64,000 bases of DNA from Foliimonas ilicis (GCF_039939195.1 NZ_JBDUUH010000002.1:248001-312000); one strand, 5' to 3'; positions 44,576 through 53,253 are shown, counted from the first letter of the stretch. Translations and numbers: made by a program. Notes: generated by a model not told the origin, from the sequence alone.

Positions 44576-47188
44576 TCAGACCCGACTGGGGCCAGCAGTA
44601 GCACGCACCCCCGGCTGAACCGCCGCACGCACCTCTTCATAGACAGCTATGCCCGAGCCGATGCCCGTCTCGATGCTGATCGCCACAGCATACGGAACAC
44701 GCTCGTCTAGTGCTCCGGCCTGAGCCCGGCAAGCGACACGGAGTTTCAAAAAGCCGCCGTCCAAGAATGCGACAGCGCTCTCCCCTTCGAAAACGCAGTG
44801 GGAGAGCGTCCCTCGATTGATCGCAACGTGGGTCGGCTGTCCGGACATGCGCTGGACCGCCAGGGAAAAGCTCTTGTCGCCTGCGGGCAGAAGTTCGAGT
44901 GTAGCGGAGCGGTACTGCTGATGCCGTGCATTTACAGGTGTTAGCCAAGCCGTCGTCATGGTCAGCCGCCGCAACTGGGTCGAGCCCTCGATCGAAGGTG
45001 GCAATGGGATATCGAACTCATCCTGAGTGTCTTGCTCGATGTCACCATACGCGAAGAGCGTGGCTCGCTCCGCCGCGCAGTCGAGCACGCGGTCGATCTG
45101 AGGACGGCCGTAACCAAGGAACCGAGATATGTTGTCCCGATGGCGCTGCCAGTCCTTACCAGCGGGACCAAATGCCTCCTCCAACTTGCTTCCCGCCTCA
45201 CCCCAGCTCGCTCCATGTACCAGCAATGCTTTCAACAACACTGCCGCATGCGTGCGTGGAATGTCGTAGCCAGCCTCGATGAGCGAATCGTAGATGCGCA
45301 CAGCCGACCTAGTCATGAGAGCTGTCGCGTTGCTTGAGCCGACCGTTCTGCGCTGGAAATCTAGCCTGCCCGTAGCGCCGGCATCGGGTGCCGCCGACAT
45401 TTGTCCAGCATAACTACCGCCTGCATCAACCGCTAGCCATACATGGCCCTCATCCTCTGAGGCCCGCACCAGTTCGCGTCCACCATCGAACAAAAGGTCA
45501 GGCTTGACGGTCTGCCGAAAACCCAGCCCGACCCCTGAGCTGACGTTGGGCATACCTCCATCAGGGAACGGATCTTTTAAGTGAAAGGGTTCGGGAGCAG
45601 CGGCGAATTCGTCAGCATGCCAGGCACCGACGGCGATCGCATTAAGTCCTTCGGCAGGCGACAGAAGTGACCTCGTCGCCTTCTCGGAGTTGAGCGCCGT
45701 GATTACAGCAGCCTCGCGCTGTTCCGGAGTTGCCGCTGCCCACGCGGCGGTTGTAGCGAAATTACGAACTGGCAGCCAGCGCCGGACGTTGCCAGCGCTG
45801 ATCAGAAAGAGGACTCGATATCGGAAGGACAACCAATCCATGAGCCGGGCCCAAGGGCTTATCCGGCCGGCATACGGTCGGTTAAGATCGCCGAGCGAAA
45901 GGTTGATGACCACGACCGTGGGCGCGGATGCTGGCTCGCTGCCGTCGTCCTCCAACAGACGTCGAACTGACAAGTATACAACGTCGAGCGGAAGCCGGTC
46001 TGGCGGTGTTGATTCCGCGTCGCTTGCGGCGTCGTAAATCATAACCGGCCGGACGTAGAGTGGCCGAGCCAGTGGCTCGTCTCCAGCTTGCAAGTCGCCG
46101 TGCACAATCAGCGAGGCCATGCTCGTACCATGCGAGCGCTTGGCGGTGGGCGTCCGCGCAGCGAAGTCGTCCGGATCATCCAAGATCAGTCGCCCAACCA
46201 GCCGCTGGTGGTTAGCGACCGGAACCCCATCTAACAGCGCGGCGATTGCATCACCTGCCGGCGCGGCAGCCGCAGTGGCCGCTCCCACCTCGCCGGCCTC
46301 CTCAGGCTCAGCGATTGAGGCGACCGATTGCGGCCGGAGATACATAATGTCATCCAGTCGGGCGAGAGCCACATCGGGGTGCTCGATGAGCTCCCGCACC
46401 CGATCCGGTGGAAGGTCGATGAGAACGCCGTGATAGCGAATCGGCTCGATTAAAGCTGAGGAGACAACCTGCCCGCCAAGTGCAGCGAGCTGTCCTTCAA
46501 CATCGCCAATAGCCCGCGCGCGCCGCTCGGGCCGCTCGTGAAACCACATCTCGACCTCAAACCGGACAGGCTCATCCGGTCGTTTAGCTATGCGCTCACG
46601 CCAATATTCAAGCGTCTCCGGCAGAACCCGATCTTGCGGCCCCCACGCCCGCAGATCGCTCAACATATCGAACAGCGTGCCCCAAGGAGCGAATCCCCAA
46701 GGCATAGCTTGGCCCTGCCGGAAAAGATCCCATAGCCTGAGGATTTCCTTCAGAGCGCGAACATCCGGCATCGCCATGTAAAGCCGCCCACCCATCGGCT
46801 TTCCGCTACGGACCTGCTCGCCCTTCTTTGTCTGCAGACCGTAGAAGTCTTCGCTTGGCTCGATTTCAGCTTCGTCCTCCAGCAAAAACTCTAGCCCCGG
46901 AATGCGGCCGACCTGGCTGTAGAAGTCGCCCAGCGACCCCGCGACCTCGAACACAAGGGCGCGCTCCGGCGCGATTCCGTCAGGATCGGCGCGCAAAGCC
47001 ATGGAGGCCTGCGCAGCAGGCTGTGCCGCGACATTTCTCAGCCGATCGAACTTCGGTCCCAGTCGCTCCGACTGCCTCCCGAACCCCGGCTTGACAATCT
47101 TGGCGTTGGGATCGACGGGTACCGGCGCTTTTTTCTCGCGCTCGTTACGACTGGGTGTCGGGATCTGTAGAAGGGGTCTCTCCGCCAC
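44576..47188 (-). CDS. ietS: IetS-like subtilisin-family protease of the ietAS defence pair
   Basis: An 870-residue S8-family serine protease. Catalytic residues by motif: Asp320 (LLDGVP), His353 (SHGTSMA), Asn467 oxyanion (SAGN) and Ser619 (GSSNAT). A 300-residue N-terminal domain precedes the protease and a beta-rich domain follows it. No signal peptide, so intracellular. The start is GTG 47188, inside the end of the ATPase gene (44-base overlap). An AAA+ ATPase directly upstream of such a subtilase is the layout of ietAS, known from Agrobacterium plasmid pTiC58 and reported among phage-defence systems. The trigger is not known to me. Confidence 0.85.
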   Translation of the reverse strand: MAERPLLQIPTPSRNEREKKAPVPVDPNAKIVKPGFGRQSERLGPKFDRLRNVAAQPAAQASMALRADPDGIAPERALVFEVAGSLGDFYSQVGRIPGLEFLLEDEAEIEPSEDFYGLQTKKGEQVRSGKPMGGRLYMAMPDVRALKEILRLWDLFRQGQAMPWGFAPWGTLFDMLSDLRAWGPQDRVLPETLEYWRERIAKRPDEPVRFEVEMWFHERPERRARAIGDVEGQLAALGGQVVSSALIEPIRYHGVLIDLPPDRVRELIEHPDVALARLDDIMYLRPQSVASIAEPEEAGEVGAATAAAAPAGDAIAALLDGVPVANHQRLVGRLILDDPDDFAARTPTAKRSHGTSMASLIVHGDLQAGDEPLARPLYVRPVMIYDAASDAESTPPDRLPLDVVYLSVRRLLEDDGSEPASAPTVVVINLSLGDLNRPYAGRISPWARLMDWLSFRYRVLFLISAGNVRRWLPVRNFATTAAWAAATPEQREAAVITALNSEKATRSLLSPAEGLNAIAVGAWHADEFAAAPEPFHLKDPFPDGGMPNVSSGVGLGFRQTVKPDLLFDGGRELVRASEDEGHVWLAVDAGGSYAGQMSAAPDAGATGRLDFQRRTVGSSNATALMTRSAVRIYDSLIEAGYDIPRTHAAVLLKALLVHGASWGEAGSKLEEAFGPAGKDWQRHRDNISRFLGYGRPQIDRVLDCAAERATLFAYGDIEQDTQDEFDIPLPPSIEGSTQLRRLTMTTAWLTPVNARHQQYRSATLELLPAGDKSFSLAVQRMSGQPTHVAINRGTLSHCVFEGESAVAFLDGGFLKLRVACRAQAGALDERVPYAVAISIETGIGSGIAVYEEVRAAVQPGVRATAGPSRV

Positions 47189-48287
47189 GTTTCTCGCTCT
47201 TCTTCTTGTCTGGGGCGCTCACTCGGGACCGCCAAACTCTCAACTCCCGCTCCACGATTTCGCTTGGGCGGCCCTCGCCGAGTGACAACACGAATCGACG
47301 GAGAATGTTGGTGCAGAAATCTTCCACCTCGGCGAGGCTCGACCCGCGGAGTGCTCGGGCGAGCTGATCGGGCGACCTCCCGAGGTCGCCGGGGAGCGGC
47401 CGAGTATGGAAATAGCCCGAGATGAAATTGGCGATCTGTCGCTCACCTGGGGCTGGCAGGTCGAGCCGCAACTGGAACCTTCGCCACGCGGCTCGATCCA
47501 AAAGCTCTGCATGGTTCGTCGCCGCGGCGATGATTGTCCAACTGGGCAAATCATCCATTTGGAGAAGCAGCGAACTCACAACGCGCTTAATCTCGCCCGT
47601 CTCGTGGATGTCGCCACGCTCCTTACCGACAACATCGAACTCGTCGAAGAACAGCACGCTAGGCGTCGTTCTTGCAAAATCAAAGACACGCCTCAACCGA
47701 CCCGCGGTCTCGCCGAGGAAGCTTCCGATCACCGCCTCATAGCGCACGGTTAGGAGGGGCACGCTCAACGCCTCTGCAATTGCCTCGGCCAGCGAAGTCT
47801 TTCCATTCCCCGGCGGACCAGCGAGCAGAATACGGTGTCGAGGTTCGAGCCCGTGCGAACGAAGGACGTCAGCGCGACGCTGCTCCTCAATGAGTTCCTC
47901 GCAAGCCTCGCGAGTCACAGCGGGAAGTAGCAAGTCGGCGAGACGACGCTGTGGAACGCGGTCGACAAAGAGATCACGGGTGGAAGGTCCACGCGAAACC
48001 GGCTCCGGCGACGCATGCGGCGTTGAGTGGCTGCCATTCAAATTGGTGCGGAGAGCAGCAGATAGACGATCGGCAAGTACATTATGCTGCTTAGCCTTCT
48101 CGTCAGCGATCAGAGCCTCAGCAGACGTACGCGCTAGATGACGATCGCCGGTCGCGCCAGCCTTCACTAATGCCACTAGGAGATCACTACGTGCCATCCG
48201 CTTCTTCTTCTTCACCGGCCTTGCCGGCATTGGTTCCACTTTTGGACTCTGCGACCCGGGCGCTTTATCCTGCCCGAACATGTCCAT
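47145..48287 (-). CDS. ietA: IetA-like AAA+ ATPase of the ietAS defence pair
   Basis: A 380-residue AAA+ ATPase. A Lys/Arg-rich start and linker (1-100) precede the AAA+ core: Walker A GPPGNGKT at 157-164, Walker B VLFFDEFD at 211-218, sensor 1 ATN at 256-258, and the arginine residues WRRFQLR at 268-274. GGAG lies 7 bases before the ATG. It overlaps the subtilase gene downstream (44 bases) and the recombinase gene upstream (23 bases), so the three are probably one transcript. The ATPase is expected to control or feed the protease. Confidence 0.85.
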   Translation of the reverse strand: MDMFGQDKAPGSQSPKVEPMPARPVKKKKRMARSDLLVALVKAGATGDRHLARTSAEALIADEKAKQHNVLADRLSAALRTNLNGSHSTPHASPEPVSRGPSTRDLFVDRVPQRRLADLLLPAVTREACEELIEEQRRADVLRSHGLEPRHRILLAGPPGNGKTSLAEAIAEALSVPLLTVRYEAVIGSFLGETAGRLRRVFDFARTTPSVLFFDEFDVVGKERGDIHETGEIKRVVSSLLLQMDDLPSWTIIAAATNHAELLDRAAWRRFQLRLDLPAPGERQIANFISGYFHTRPLPGDLGRSPDQLARALRGSSLAEVEDFCTNILRRFVLSLGEGRPSEIVERELRVWRSRVSAPDKKKSEKRGGETPSTDPDTQS

Positions 48288-48864
48288 TTCCCGCTCCGTT
48301 TACCTGGCTTGCCGCCGCTCCTTGCAAGGCTTTGTGCAGTGTCGATCGGTGCACCCCGAGAGATCTGGCCACCTCAGACACTGTCGATTCCGGATCTTTT
48401 AGCAATCGCCGAGCGACCTGCAGCTTTTCCGCGCTGAGTTTTGGAGGCCGCCCGCCCTTTCGCCCCCGCGCCCTCGCCACGGCAAGTCCTGCGAGGGTAC
48501 GCTCGCGAACGAGGTCGCGCTCGAACTGCGCAAGAGCTGCGAAGAGATGGAAAATCATGCGTCCATCGGACGTCGTGGTGTCGACCTCCTCGGTCAAGCT
48601 TTTCAGCCCAACCCCTTCGGCCTTCAACCTCTCAACGATCTCGATCAAATGCGGCAACGATCGAGCAAGTCGATCAAACCGCCATACAATCAGCGTGTCA
48701 CCCACTCGCGCCTGGCTCAACAACTCCGCCAACACCGGGCGGTCGGCCGTCGCTCCCGAAACCGGCTCTAAGAACGTGCGATCGCAACCCGACGCGTCCA
48801 AAGCGTCAAGTTGCAGGCGCATGGCCTGTTCATCGGTCAATGTTCTCGCATAACCCAGCAGCAT
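48265..48864 (-). CDS. Serine recombinase (resolvase family) with catalytic Ser replaced by Leu
   Basis: A 199-residue resolvase/invertase-type recombinase. The catalytic core holds the conserved Arg pair (DRLARS), SDGRMIFHL and AALAQFERDLVRERT, followed by a C-terminal HTH (STVSEVARSLGVHRSTLHKAL). At the active site, YAR-x-S-T is YARTLTDEQ here: the nucleophile serine is Leu (codon TTG, one change from TCG). As read, it cannot cleave DNA by the normal mechanism. I take the ATG at 48864, as resolvases start M-x-x-GYAR; one at 48876 is possible. Its stop overlaps ietA. Confidence 0.8.
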   Translation of the reverse strand: MLLGYARTLTDEQAMRLQLDALDASGCDRTFLEPVSGATADRPVLAELLSQARVGDTLIVWRFDRLARSLPHLIEIVERLKAEGVGLKSLTEEVDTTTSDGRMIFHLFAALAQFERDLVRERTLAGLAVARARGRKGGRPPKLSAEKLQVARRLLKDPESTVSEVARSLGVHRSTLHKALQGAAASQVNGAGNGHVRAG

Positions 48865-49000
48865 GTTGAAAAACATAGCAGGCGAATCGTTTCCGCGACA
48901 GTGATTTTTCAACGGCTTTCGCGACGGTCCACAATAATGTCTGACTTCGGCTTCCACAGAACACCGGACGAGTAGCGCCGTCTCGTAGTCTGTGGGCCGA

Positions 49001-49561
49001 CTATATGTCAGGTGCTTCATTCGTAGAGCCGCTCCTAGGCCGGAGCACACGTTCTAAGTGCGGTCGGAAGGGTGTCTGGATTTGCGATGGTGCTTGGAAG
49101 ATGTAGCTGAGCGCCTCCCCGTGAGCAGCTTCATCCAACGTTTCGAGATGTGCCAATATTTGATCAACGGTAGGCACCAAGCCTTCAACTTTACTCCAGT
49201 TCGGAGGCAGGGCTGTCCAAACAACTCCCGCTAACCCTTTCGCCTGAGCCCAGCTAGCGACCGCATTCTCGTGGCTAGACAACCGGCCCTCTTTGCGCGG
49301 CCAGTGACCGATCCGGTGAGCGGGACAGCCTTCCCGCTCCGCCAGAAGCGCAATTCCATCCTCCAAAGTTGGCGCAGATATCTCGGCCCAAAGCACTTCA
49401 ATGCTCGGAGCAGCGTCCGTGATCACCAGAGTGACGCGTCCGTCGCGCGACAGCCGAGCAAACTCCAATGGCAGTGACGGCCCATCGCCGTACCAATCCC
49501 CAACAGGCAAATTACCGCGCTTCCAGATCAGCGACCCCCACCCAAGGCAGGCAATAGCCAT
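49001..49561 (-). CDS. GGCT-like fold protein of unknown function
   Basis: A 186-residue protein. It starts IACLGWGSLIWKRG, then LPLEFARLSRDGRVTLVITD, and resembles the opening of gamma-glutamylcyclotransferase/ChaC-type folds (a Gly-Ser-Leu loop). The catalytic Glu of those enzymes is not obvious. No close function known to me. AGGAG lies 7 bases before the ATG. Placed between TIR and recombinase genes in the defence module, on the same strand. Confidence 0.55.
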   Translation of the reverse strand: MAIACLGWGSLIWKRGNLPVGDWYGDGPSLPLEFARLSRDGRVTLVITDAAPSIEVLWAEISAPTLEDGIALLAEREGCPAHRIGHWPRKEGRLSSHENAVASWAQAKGLAGVVWTALPPNWSKVEGLVPTVDQILAHLETLDEAAHGEALSYIFQAPSQIQTPFRPHLERVLRPRSGSTNEAPDI

Positions 49562-49642
49562 ATCAATCTCCTATCGCCTCTACGGGCGCCCTACCCTTCG
49601 CGACTGCGCGCCACTTGACCCATTTCCGTGACGAGGAGCTTC

Positions 49643-50620
49643 TCACCGCCGGCTCGGCTGAAGGCGATCGATGAGCATGCCCCAGTAGAGTTCGGCGGCG
49701 CCTTCTTGCGTCAGCTTGGCAGTGTCTCGACCTCCGCCCATCGCCGCCATGCCCATGCTGCGCAGAAACATGGATTGGTCGTCCGCCTCAACGGACAGAA
49801 GCTCATTGTAGCCGTTGCTGGCGGACGTCTCTGACGCTGAATAGGCGATGCCTCCGGCAAAGGTGCGATCACCTAGAAATACGGTGCAGCGGGATATCGC
49901 CTGCCCTTGCTTATAGACGACCGCCGCGAAGCGATCGGCGTCGATGCGGCGAAAGTCGCCCTCGATGCCGTCGTTTCTCGCGGCCAACTCGCCGAGCGAA
50001 TTCTCGAAGAACCGCGCCATGTATTCGAAGCTGTCGCGCTTGAAGCGGTCTTTGTCCCGCTCGGTGAAGGCCTTGGCGAGCGCGAGATTGCTGGACCGTG
50101 GGCCGGCCGGGAGAGAGGAGCGTGGCTCATCAGGGTCTGCGACGACGGATCTGGCTGCTACCGACGGAGAGGCCTTGGGTGTCAGCCGGGCCACCGCTGC
50201 CCGAACCGCCTTGGCGACTTCGAGCAGCGCCTGATCGCGATCGGGATACTGGGTGATGGGCGTGCCGTTGGGCGGCGTTGCATTGAGCTTTCCGAACGGA
50301 GCCCCGTGCCAGTCGCATGCGCGCAGGATCACCGGAATGACGATCGCTTCTCCGGCCGTGTGCCGCTCCATCGCGCGCTTCATCTCGATGTCATAGCAAT
50401 AGTCGGAGGCGATGAAGTCGGCGCTGACCAGAAGCAGAATGATGTCGTCGGTTTCGACATGCTGCTCGATGGCGCCGGCAAACTCCTCACCCGCGCCGAT
50501 CCGCCTGTCGTGCCAGGTCTCGATCACTCCCTGACGCTTCAGGAGGGCGAGCTGAGTCTCGACCTGATCCCGCAGCGCCTCATCCACATGGGAGTAAGAA
50601 AAGAACACGCTCGCCGCCAT
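49643..50620 (-). CDS. TIR-domain protein with uncharacterised C-terminal domain
   Basis: A 325-residue protein. Residues 1-150 are a bacterial TIR domain (VFFSYSHVDEALRDQ, ILLLVSADFIASDYCYDIEM), with Glu79 in the position of the NADase catalytic Glu. After a linker (about 150-175) comes a ~150-residue domain not recognised (ALAKAFTERDKDRFKRDSFEYMARFFENSL, then FRRIDADRFAAVVY). TIR domains in phage defence degrade NAD+ or make signal molecules; the C-terminal part would be the sensor or output. GGGAGAG precedes the ATG. Confidence 0.8.
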   Translation of the reverse strand: MAASVFFSYSHVDEALRDQVETQLALLKRQGVIETWHDRRIGAGEEFAGAIEQHVETDDIILLLVSADFIASDYCYDIEMKRAMERHTAGEAIVIPVILRACDWHGAPFGKLNATPPNGTPITQYPDRDQALLEVAKAVRAAVARLTPKASPSVAARSVVADPDEPRSSLPAGPRSSNLALAKAFTERDKDRFKRDSFEYMARFFENSLGELAARNDGIEGDFRRIDADRFAAVVYKQGQAISRCTVFLGDRTFAGGIAYSASETSASNGYNELLSVEADDQSMFLRSMGMAAMGGGRDTAKLTQEGAAELYWGMLIDRLQPSRR

Positions 50621-50878
50621 AAACTCTCCCTGGGCCGCCTTACTTCAACCAACGGCGTAAATGTTCTTAGGTTGTTATTCCGTTCTATCGAAATTGACGC
50701 CCGACGCATAGATGCCCCCGCCGCGCCAGAGCGAGTCGAGCGCGCAAATCCACCGAATACTTCGCCTTTTCTTGCTTGGGGAATGCACATCCTCCCAAGG
50801 CGACGCTTTGGCGGTCGGCAAGTCGGGGCCAACCACTCCTCCGTACGCCATTCTGCGTGCGATCAAGAGGAGACCATC

Positions 50879-51136
50879 ATGTCACGATCACCGATCAACT
50901 TGCCGCCACGCCTTCTGCGAACAGCCGAAGCGGCGCGCTTTCTCGGTCTTTCGCCGCGCACGCTGGAAAAGCACCGTACCTATGGCACCGGACCGCTCTA
51001 CCGAAAGCTGGCGGTGTGATCGTCTATGCTCCCCGATCTCCAGCGATGGGCGGACGGCGGGATCATGAGCTCGACGTTCGATCCGAATGATGGAGCCGTC
51101 CCAACGCCGAGCCCGGAGAACCGGCGCGACAGCTGA
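50879..51136 (+). pseudogene. AlpA/excisionase-like HTH gene with two frameshifts
   Basis: A good ribosome site (AGAGGAGA) and ATG open a frame reading LLRTAEAARFLGLSPRTLEKHRTYGTG, the HTH of ICE-encoded AlpA-like regulators. After YRKL a one-base deletion (about 51013) leads to an early TGA at 51017. Between there and about 51031 the expected residues (VIVYA) are in a different frame, and from 51032 the original frame resumes with LQRWADGGIMSSTFDPN to a stop at 51136. Two compensating indels are present, but the product stops at 46 residues. The broken gene probably governed ICE excision or transfer. Confidence 0.75.
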
Positions 51137-51152
51137 CGAAACAGCGCGATAG

Positions 51153-51191
51153 GTTCGTGGGCACGCCATCTGAACCGGCGTGCCCACGAAC
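51153..51191. terminator. Strong 15-bp hairpin after the broken HTH gene
   Basis: Perfect inverted repeat with 15-bp arms (GTTCGTGGGCACGCC / GGCGTGCCCACGAAC) and a 9-base loop, 16 bases after the HTH gene stop. It lacks a U-run on either strand but is the most stable simple hairpin in the module. It could be a terminator, a protein-binding site, or an RNA stabiliser. Confidence 0.5.
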
Positions 51192-51270
51192 GACCTCTGG
51201 CCCCAACGCCCCTTCCTTTGTAGGCTGCTGTTCGGGCCATGGGCAGGTGCCAATATCTGGAGGATCCGGC

Positions 51271-51681
51271 ATGGAAGCAGTAGCGATCGCCGCCACGGCC
51301 ATCCTCGCCGAGTCTTTCACGCGAGGCTCTGCCATGAAGCGTAGCATGCTTCGTATGCAAGGCGGCGTCCTGTCGCCGGACGAATTCGCAAGGCGCGTCG
51401 GCATCCCGACCTAGGACCTCAAAGCGCTGTCGCTGTTGTGGCTCGATATCGATGGCGAGCGCGGCTATCCGGCCTTCCAAATCGCCAATGATGGATTGCT
51501 TCCCGGCATGAGCGCCGTGGTCCAGGCGTTCGCGATCGACGAGCCCTGGATGCGGCTCAACTTCATGCTGACGGGCGATGCCCGCCTCGGCGGCCGACGT
51601 CCGATCGACGCCCTGCGCGATGGACAGATCGGCGAGGTCATCGACGCGGCCCAAGCCTATGGCGAGCATGGCGCGGCCTGA
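51271..51681 (+). pseudogene. Antitoxin-like DUF2384-type gene interrupted by one amber codon
   Basis: The frame opens at ATG 51271 with GGAGG about 8 bases upstream. It reads 47 codons to an in-frame TAG (51412-51414, where related proteins have Gln) and continues open to 51681. The downstream part (WLDIDGERGYPAFQI, LLPGMSAVVQAFAIDEPWMRLNFML) resembles the MbcA/ParS/Xre antitoxin C-terminal toxin-binding domain (DUF2384). One C-to-T change (CAG to TAG) would explain the break. No toxin partner is seen. Confidence 0.6.
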
Positions 51682-51684
51682 AGT

Positions 51685-51915
51685 TCAGGCCGCCTTCAAC
51701 ACAGCGGCGCGATACCGTCCGTAACCGACTTTCGCGAGCAGGCCTTCCTCACACATCTTCGAGAGATAGCATCGCGGAATGCCAATGTCCGTGAGATCGC
51801 GGGTCCTTACCTCGCCCCGCTCTCGCGCCAGGGCCACAGCGCGATCCCGAAGGGATGGTGGCGGCCCGCCGGCAAGGCGTAGTGCTTCCTCGCGGTCCCG
51901 GTCACGTTTTCGCAT
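51685..51915 (-). CDS. Small AbiEi-type winged-helix protein, copy 2
   Basis: A 76-residue protein almost identical to the one at 41058-41288, with a handful of substitutions (for example GDL to RDL, KVG preceded by Ala instead of Val). It lies three bases after the end of the broken antitoxin-like gene, convergent with it. Both copies remain open although neighbouring genes are broken, so they may be under selection. Confidence 0.65.
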   Translation of the reverse strand: MRKRDRDREEALRLAGGPPPSLRDRAVALARERGEVRTRDLTDIGIPRCYLSKMCEEGLLAKVGYGRYRAAVLKAA

Positions 51916-51994
51916 TTGCTGCCGTTGTGGCGTGGCCAGTCGTAGTGCTATGGCGAATTCGTAATTCGTGGGTTCGTCGACCCCGGCGAGCCAC
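51687..51994. repeat. Right direct repeat of the defence module (DR-R)
   Basis: Partner of 41060-41367 in direct orientation. The match ends at GGCGAGCCAC (51985-51994). Beyond it, within about 65 bases, the core gene for a diguanylate cyclase ends on the minus strand. This puts the right end of the accessory region at or just after this repeat. Confidence 0.85.
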
Positions 51995-52059
51995 TTTCAT
52001 CTCAAAAGAAAATTTATAGCCTGCAGACTTTCATAAGTGCGGTTCTGCGCCCGCTTATC

Positions 52060-53253
52060 TCACACGGGCCGTATTGCGTTCGATATGATTTCTACGGGTT
52101 TGCCCGCCGAAACATTGACCCGATCCCTGCCCTTTCGCTTCGCACCATACATTGCCGCGTCAGCCTGACGCAGAAGCACAGACAGATCCTCACCGAATGT
52201 GGAGGCGCAAACGCCGAAGCTGGCGGTGATGCGAACGTCTTCCGGCAATCCGGGAATCGCGGCGGCATTCAGCGACACGCGCAGCGCCTCTGCGAACAGT
52301 CTTGCAGATGCGGTGTTCGAACCGGGCATCAGCACTGCAAACTCCTCGCCGCCGATGCGTCCTGCAATCATTTCGCCGGACGCCGATTCGCGCAGCAACT
52401 TCCCGAAGGAAGCGATCACCTGATCGCCGGCGGCATGGCCGTAGGTGTCATTGACGAGCTTGAAACGGTCGAGGTCGGCCAGAAGCATTGCGACCGGTCT
52501 TACATGTCGCGCGCTGCCATCCAGCACCTCTGCGGCCCGCTCTTCGAAACCCCGCCTGTTGAAAAGGCCCGAAAGCCGATCGATCTGCGATTCCTGTTTA
52601 AGATCGCTCATGTGGTCGAGAGCCACCGCCACCATCAGATTGAACGCGATCATGACGGAAATCAGCGTCTGCGTGACCTGGACGGTTGTCCAGTAAATCG
52701 AGTGCTGGAAATCGTCATATGTCTCGAAATGGCCGACATAGGAGAAAATGATTATCGGGCGCAGGATGAAATTGGCTGCTGAAAGTATGCAGACGGCAAA
52801 CAGGATCTTGTCGATGAAGCGCGGCTTCTGGACTGTCTTGAGCCGCACAGCCACGAACAAAGCCACGGTGCCGAGCGTGAAGCTGATTGCATAGATCCTG
52901 ACGGTCAGATCGGGATCCACATAGAGAAACCAGCAGAATACCCCCATTCCGACGGCCAGAATGCCCGCCAGCCATCTGAATGGTGTGGGAAGGTCGTATC
53001 TGCTCAGAATTGCGACGGCCAGGCTGCTTGCGGCCAACAGGAAGCAGAGATTCGAAATCGTCCGGTTCGGGCTCGCCTCTATATTGGGCAGAACGTCCTG
53101 AATCAGGAAACCGGCAGCCGAAAACCCATAACCCAGAGCCGCGATGGCGATGTAGCGCCGTTCTCTTTGGAAATGCCAAAGGGTCAGGAATGCCGTCATC
53201 AACAGCAAGCCCACCGCGGGATTCAAAAGATAGAAGAAAAAATGGCCGTCCAA
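52060..53253 (-). CDS. Membrane diguanylate cyclase (GGDEF)
   Basis: A 397-residue protein: seven to eight hydrophobic segments in residues 5-215, then a GGDEF domain (about 222-385) with GGEEF at 301-305 and the LADLDRFKLVNDTYGHAAGD block. The enzyme makes cyclic di-GMP at the membrane. The RxxD product-inhibition site is not visible, so it may lack allosteric feedback. The ATG is followed by GHFFFY; no clear strong ribosome site. It is the first core-chromosome gene to the right of the accessory region. Confidence 0.9.
   Translation of the reverse strand: MDGHFFFYLLNPAVGLLLMTAFLTLWHFQRERRYIAIAALGYGFSAAGFLIQDVLPNIEASPNRTISNLCFLLAASSLAVAILSRYDLPTPFRWLAGILAVGMGVFCWFLYVDPDLTVRIYAISFTLGTVALFVAVRLKTVQKPRFIDKILFAVCILSAANFILRPIIIFSYVGHFETYDDFQHSIYWTTVQVTQTLISVMIAFNLMVAVALDHMSDLKQESQIDRLSGLFNRRGFEERAAEVLDGSARHVRPVAMLLADLDRFKLVNDTYGHAAGDQVIASFGKLLRESASGEMIAGRIGGEEFAVLMPGSNTASARLFAEALRVSLNAAAIPGLPEDVRITASFGVCASTFGEDLSVLLRQADAAMYGAKRKGRDRVNVSAGKPVEIISNAIRPV

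Noticed and set aside
41289..51684. CRISPR array or retron in the defence module
   Set aside because: No regularly spaced repeats, cas gene or reverse transcriptase was found in either strand.
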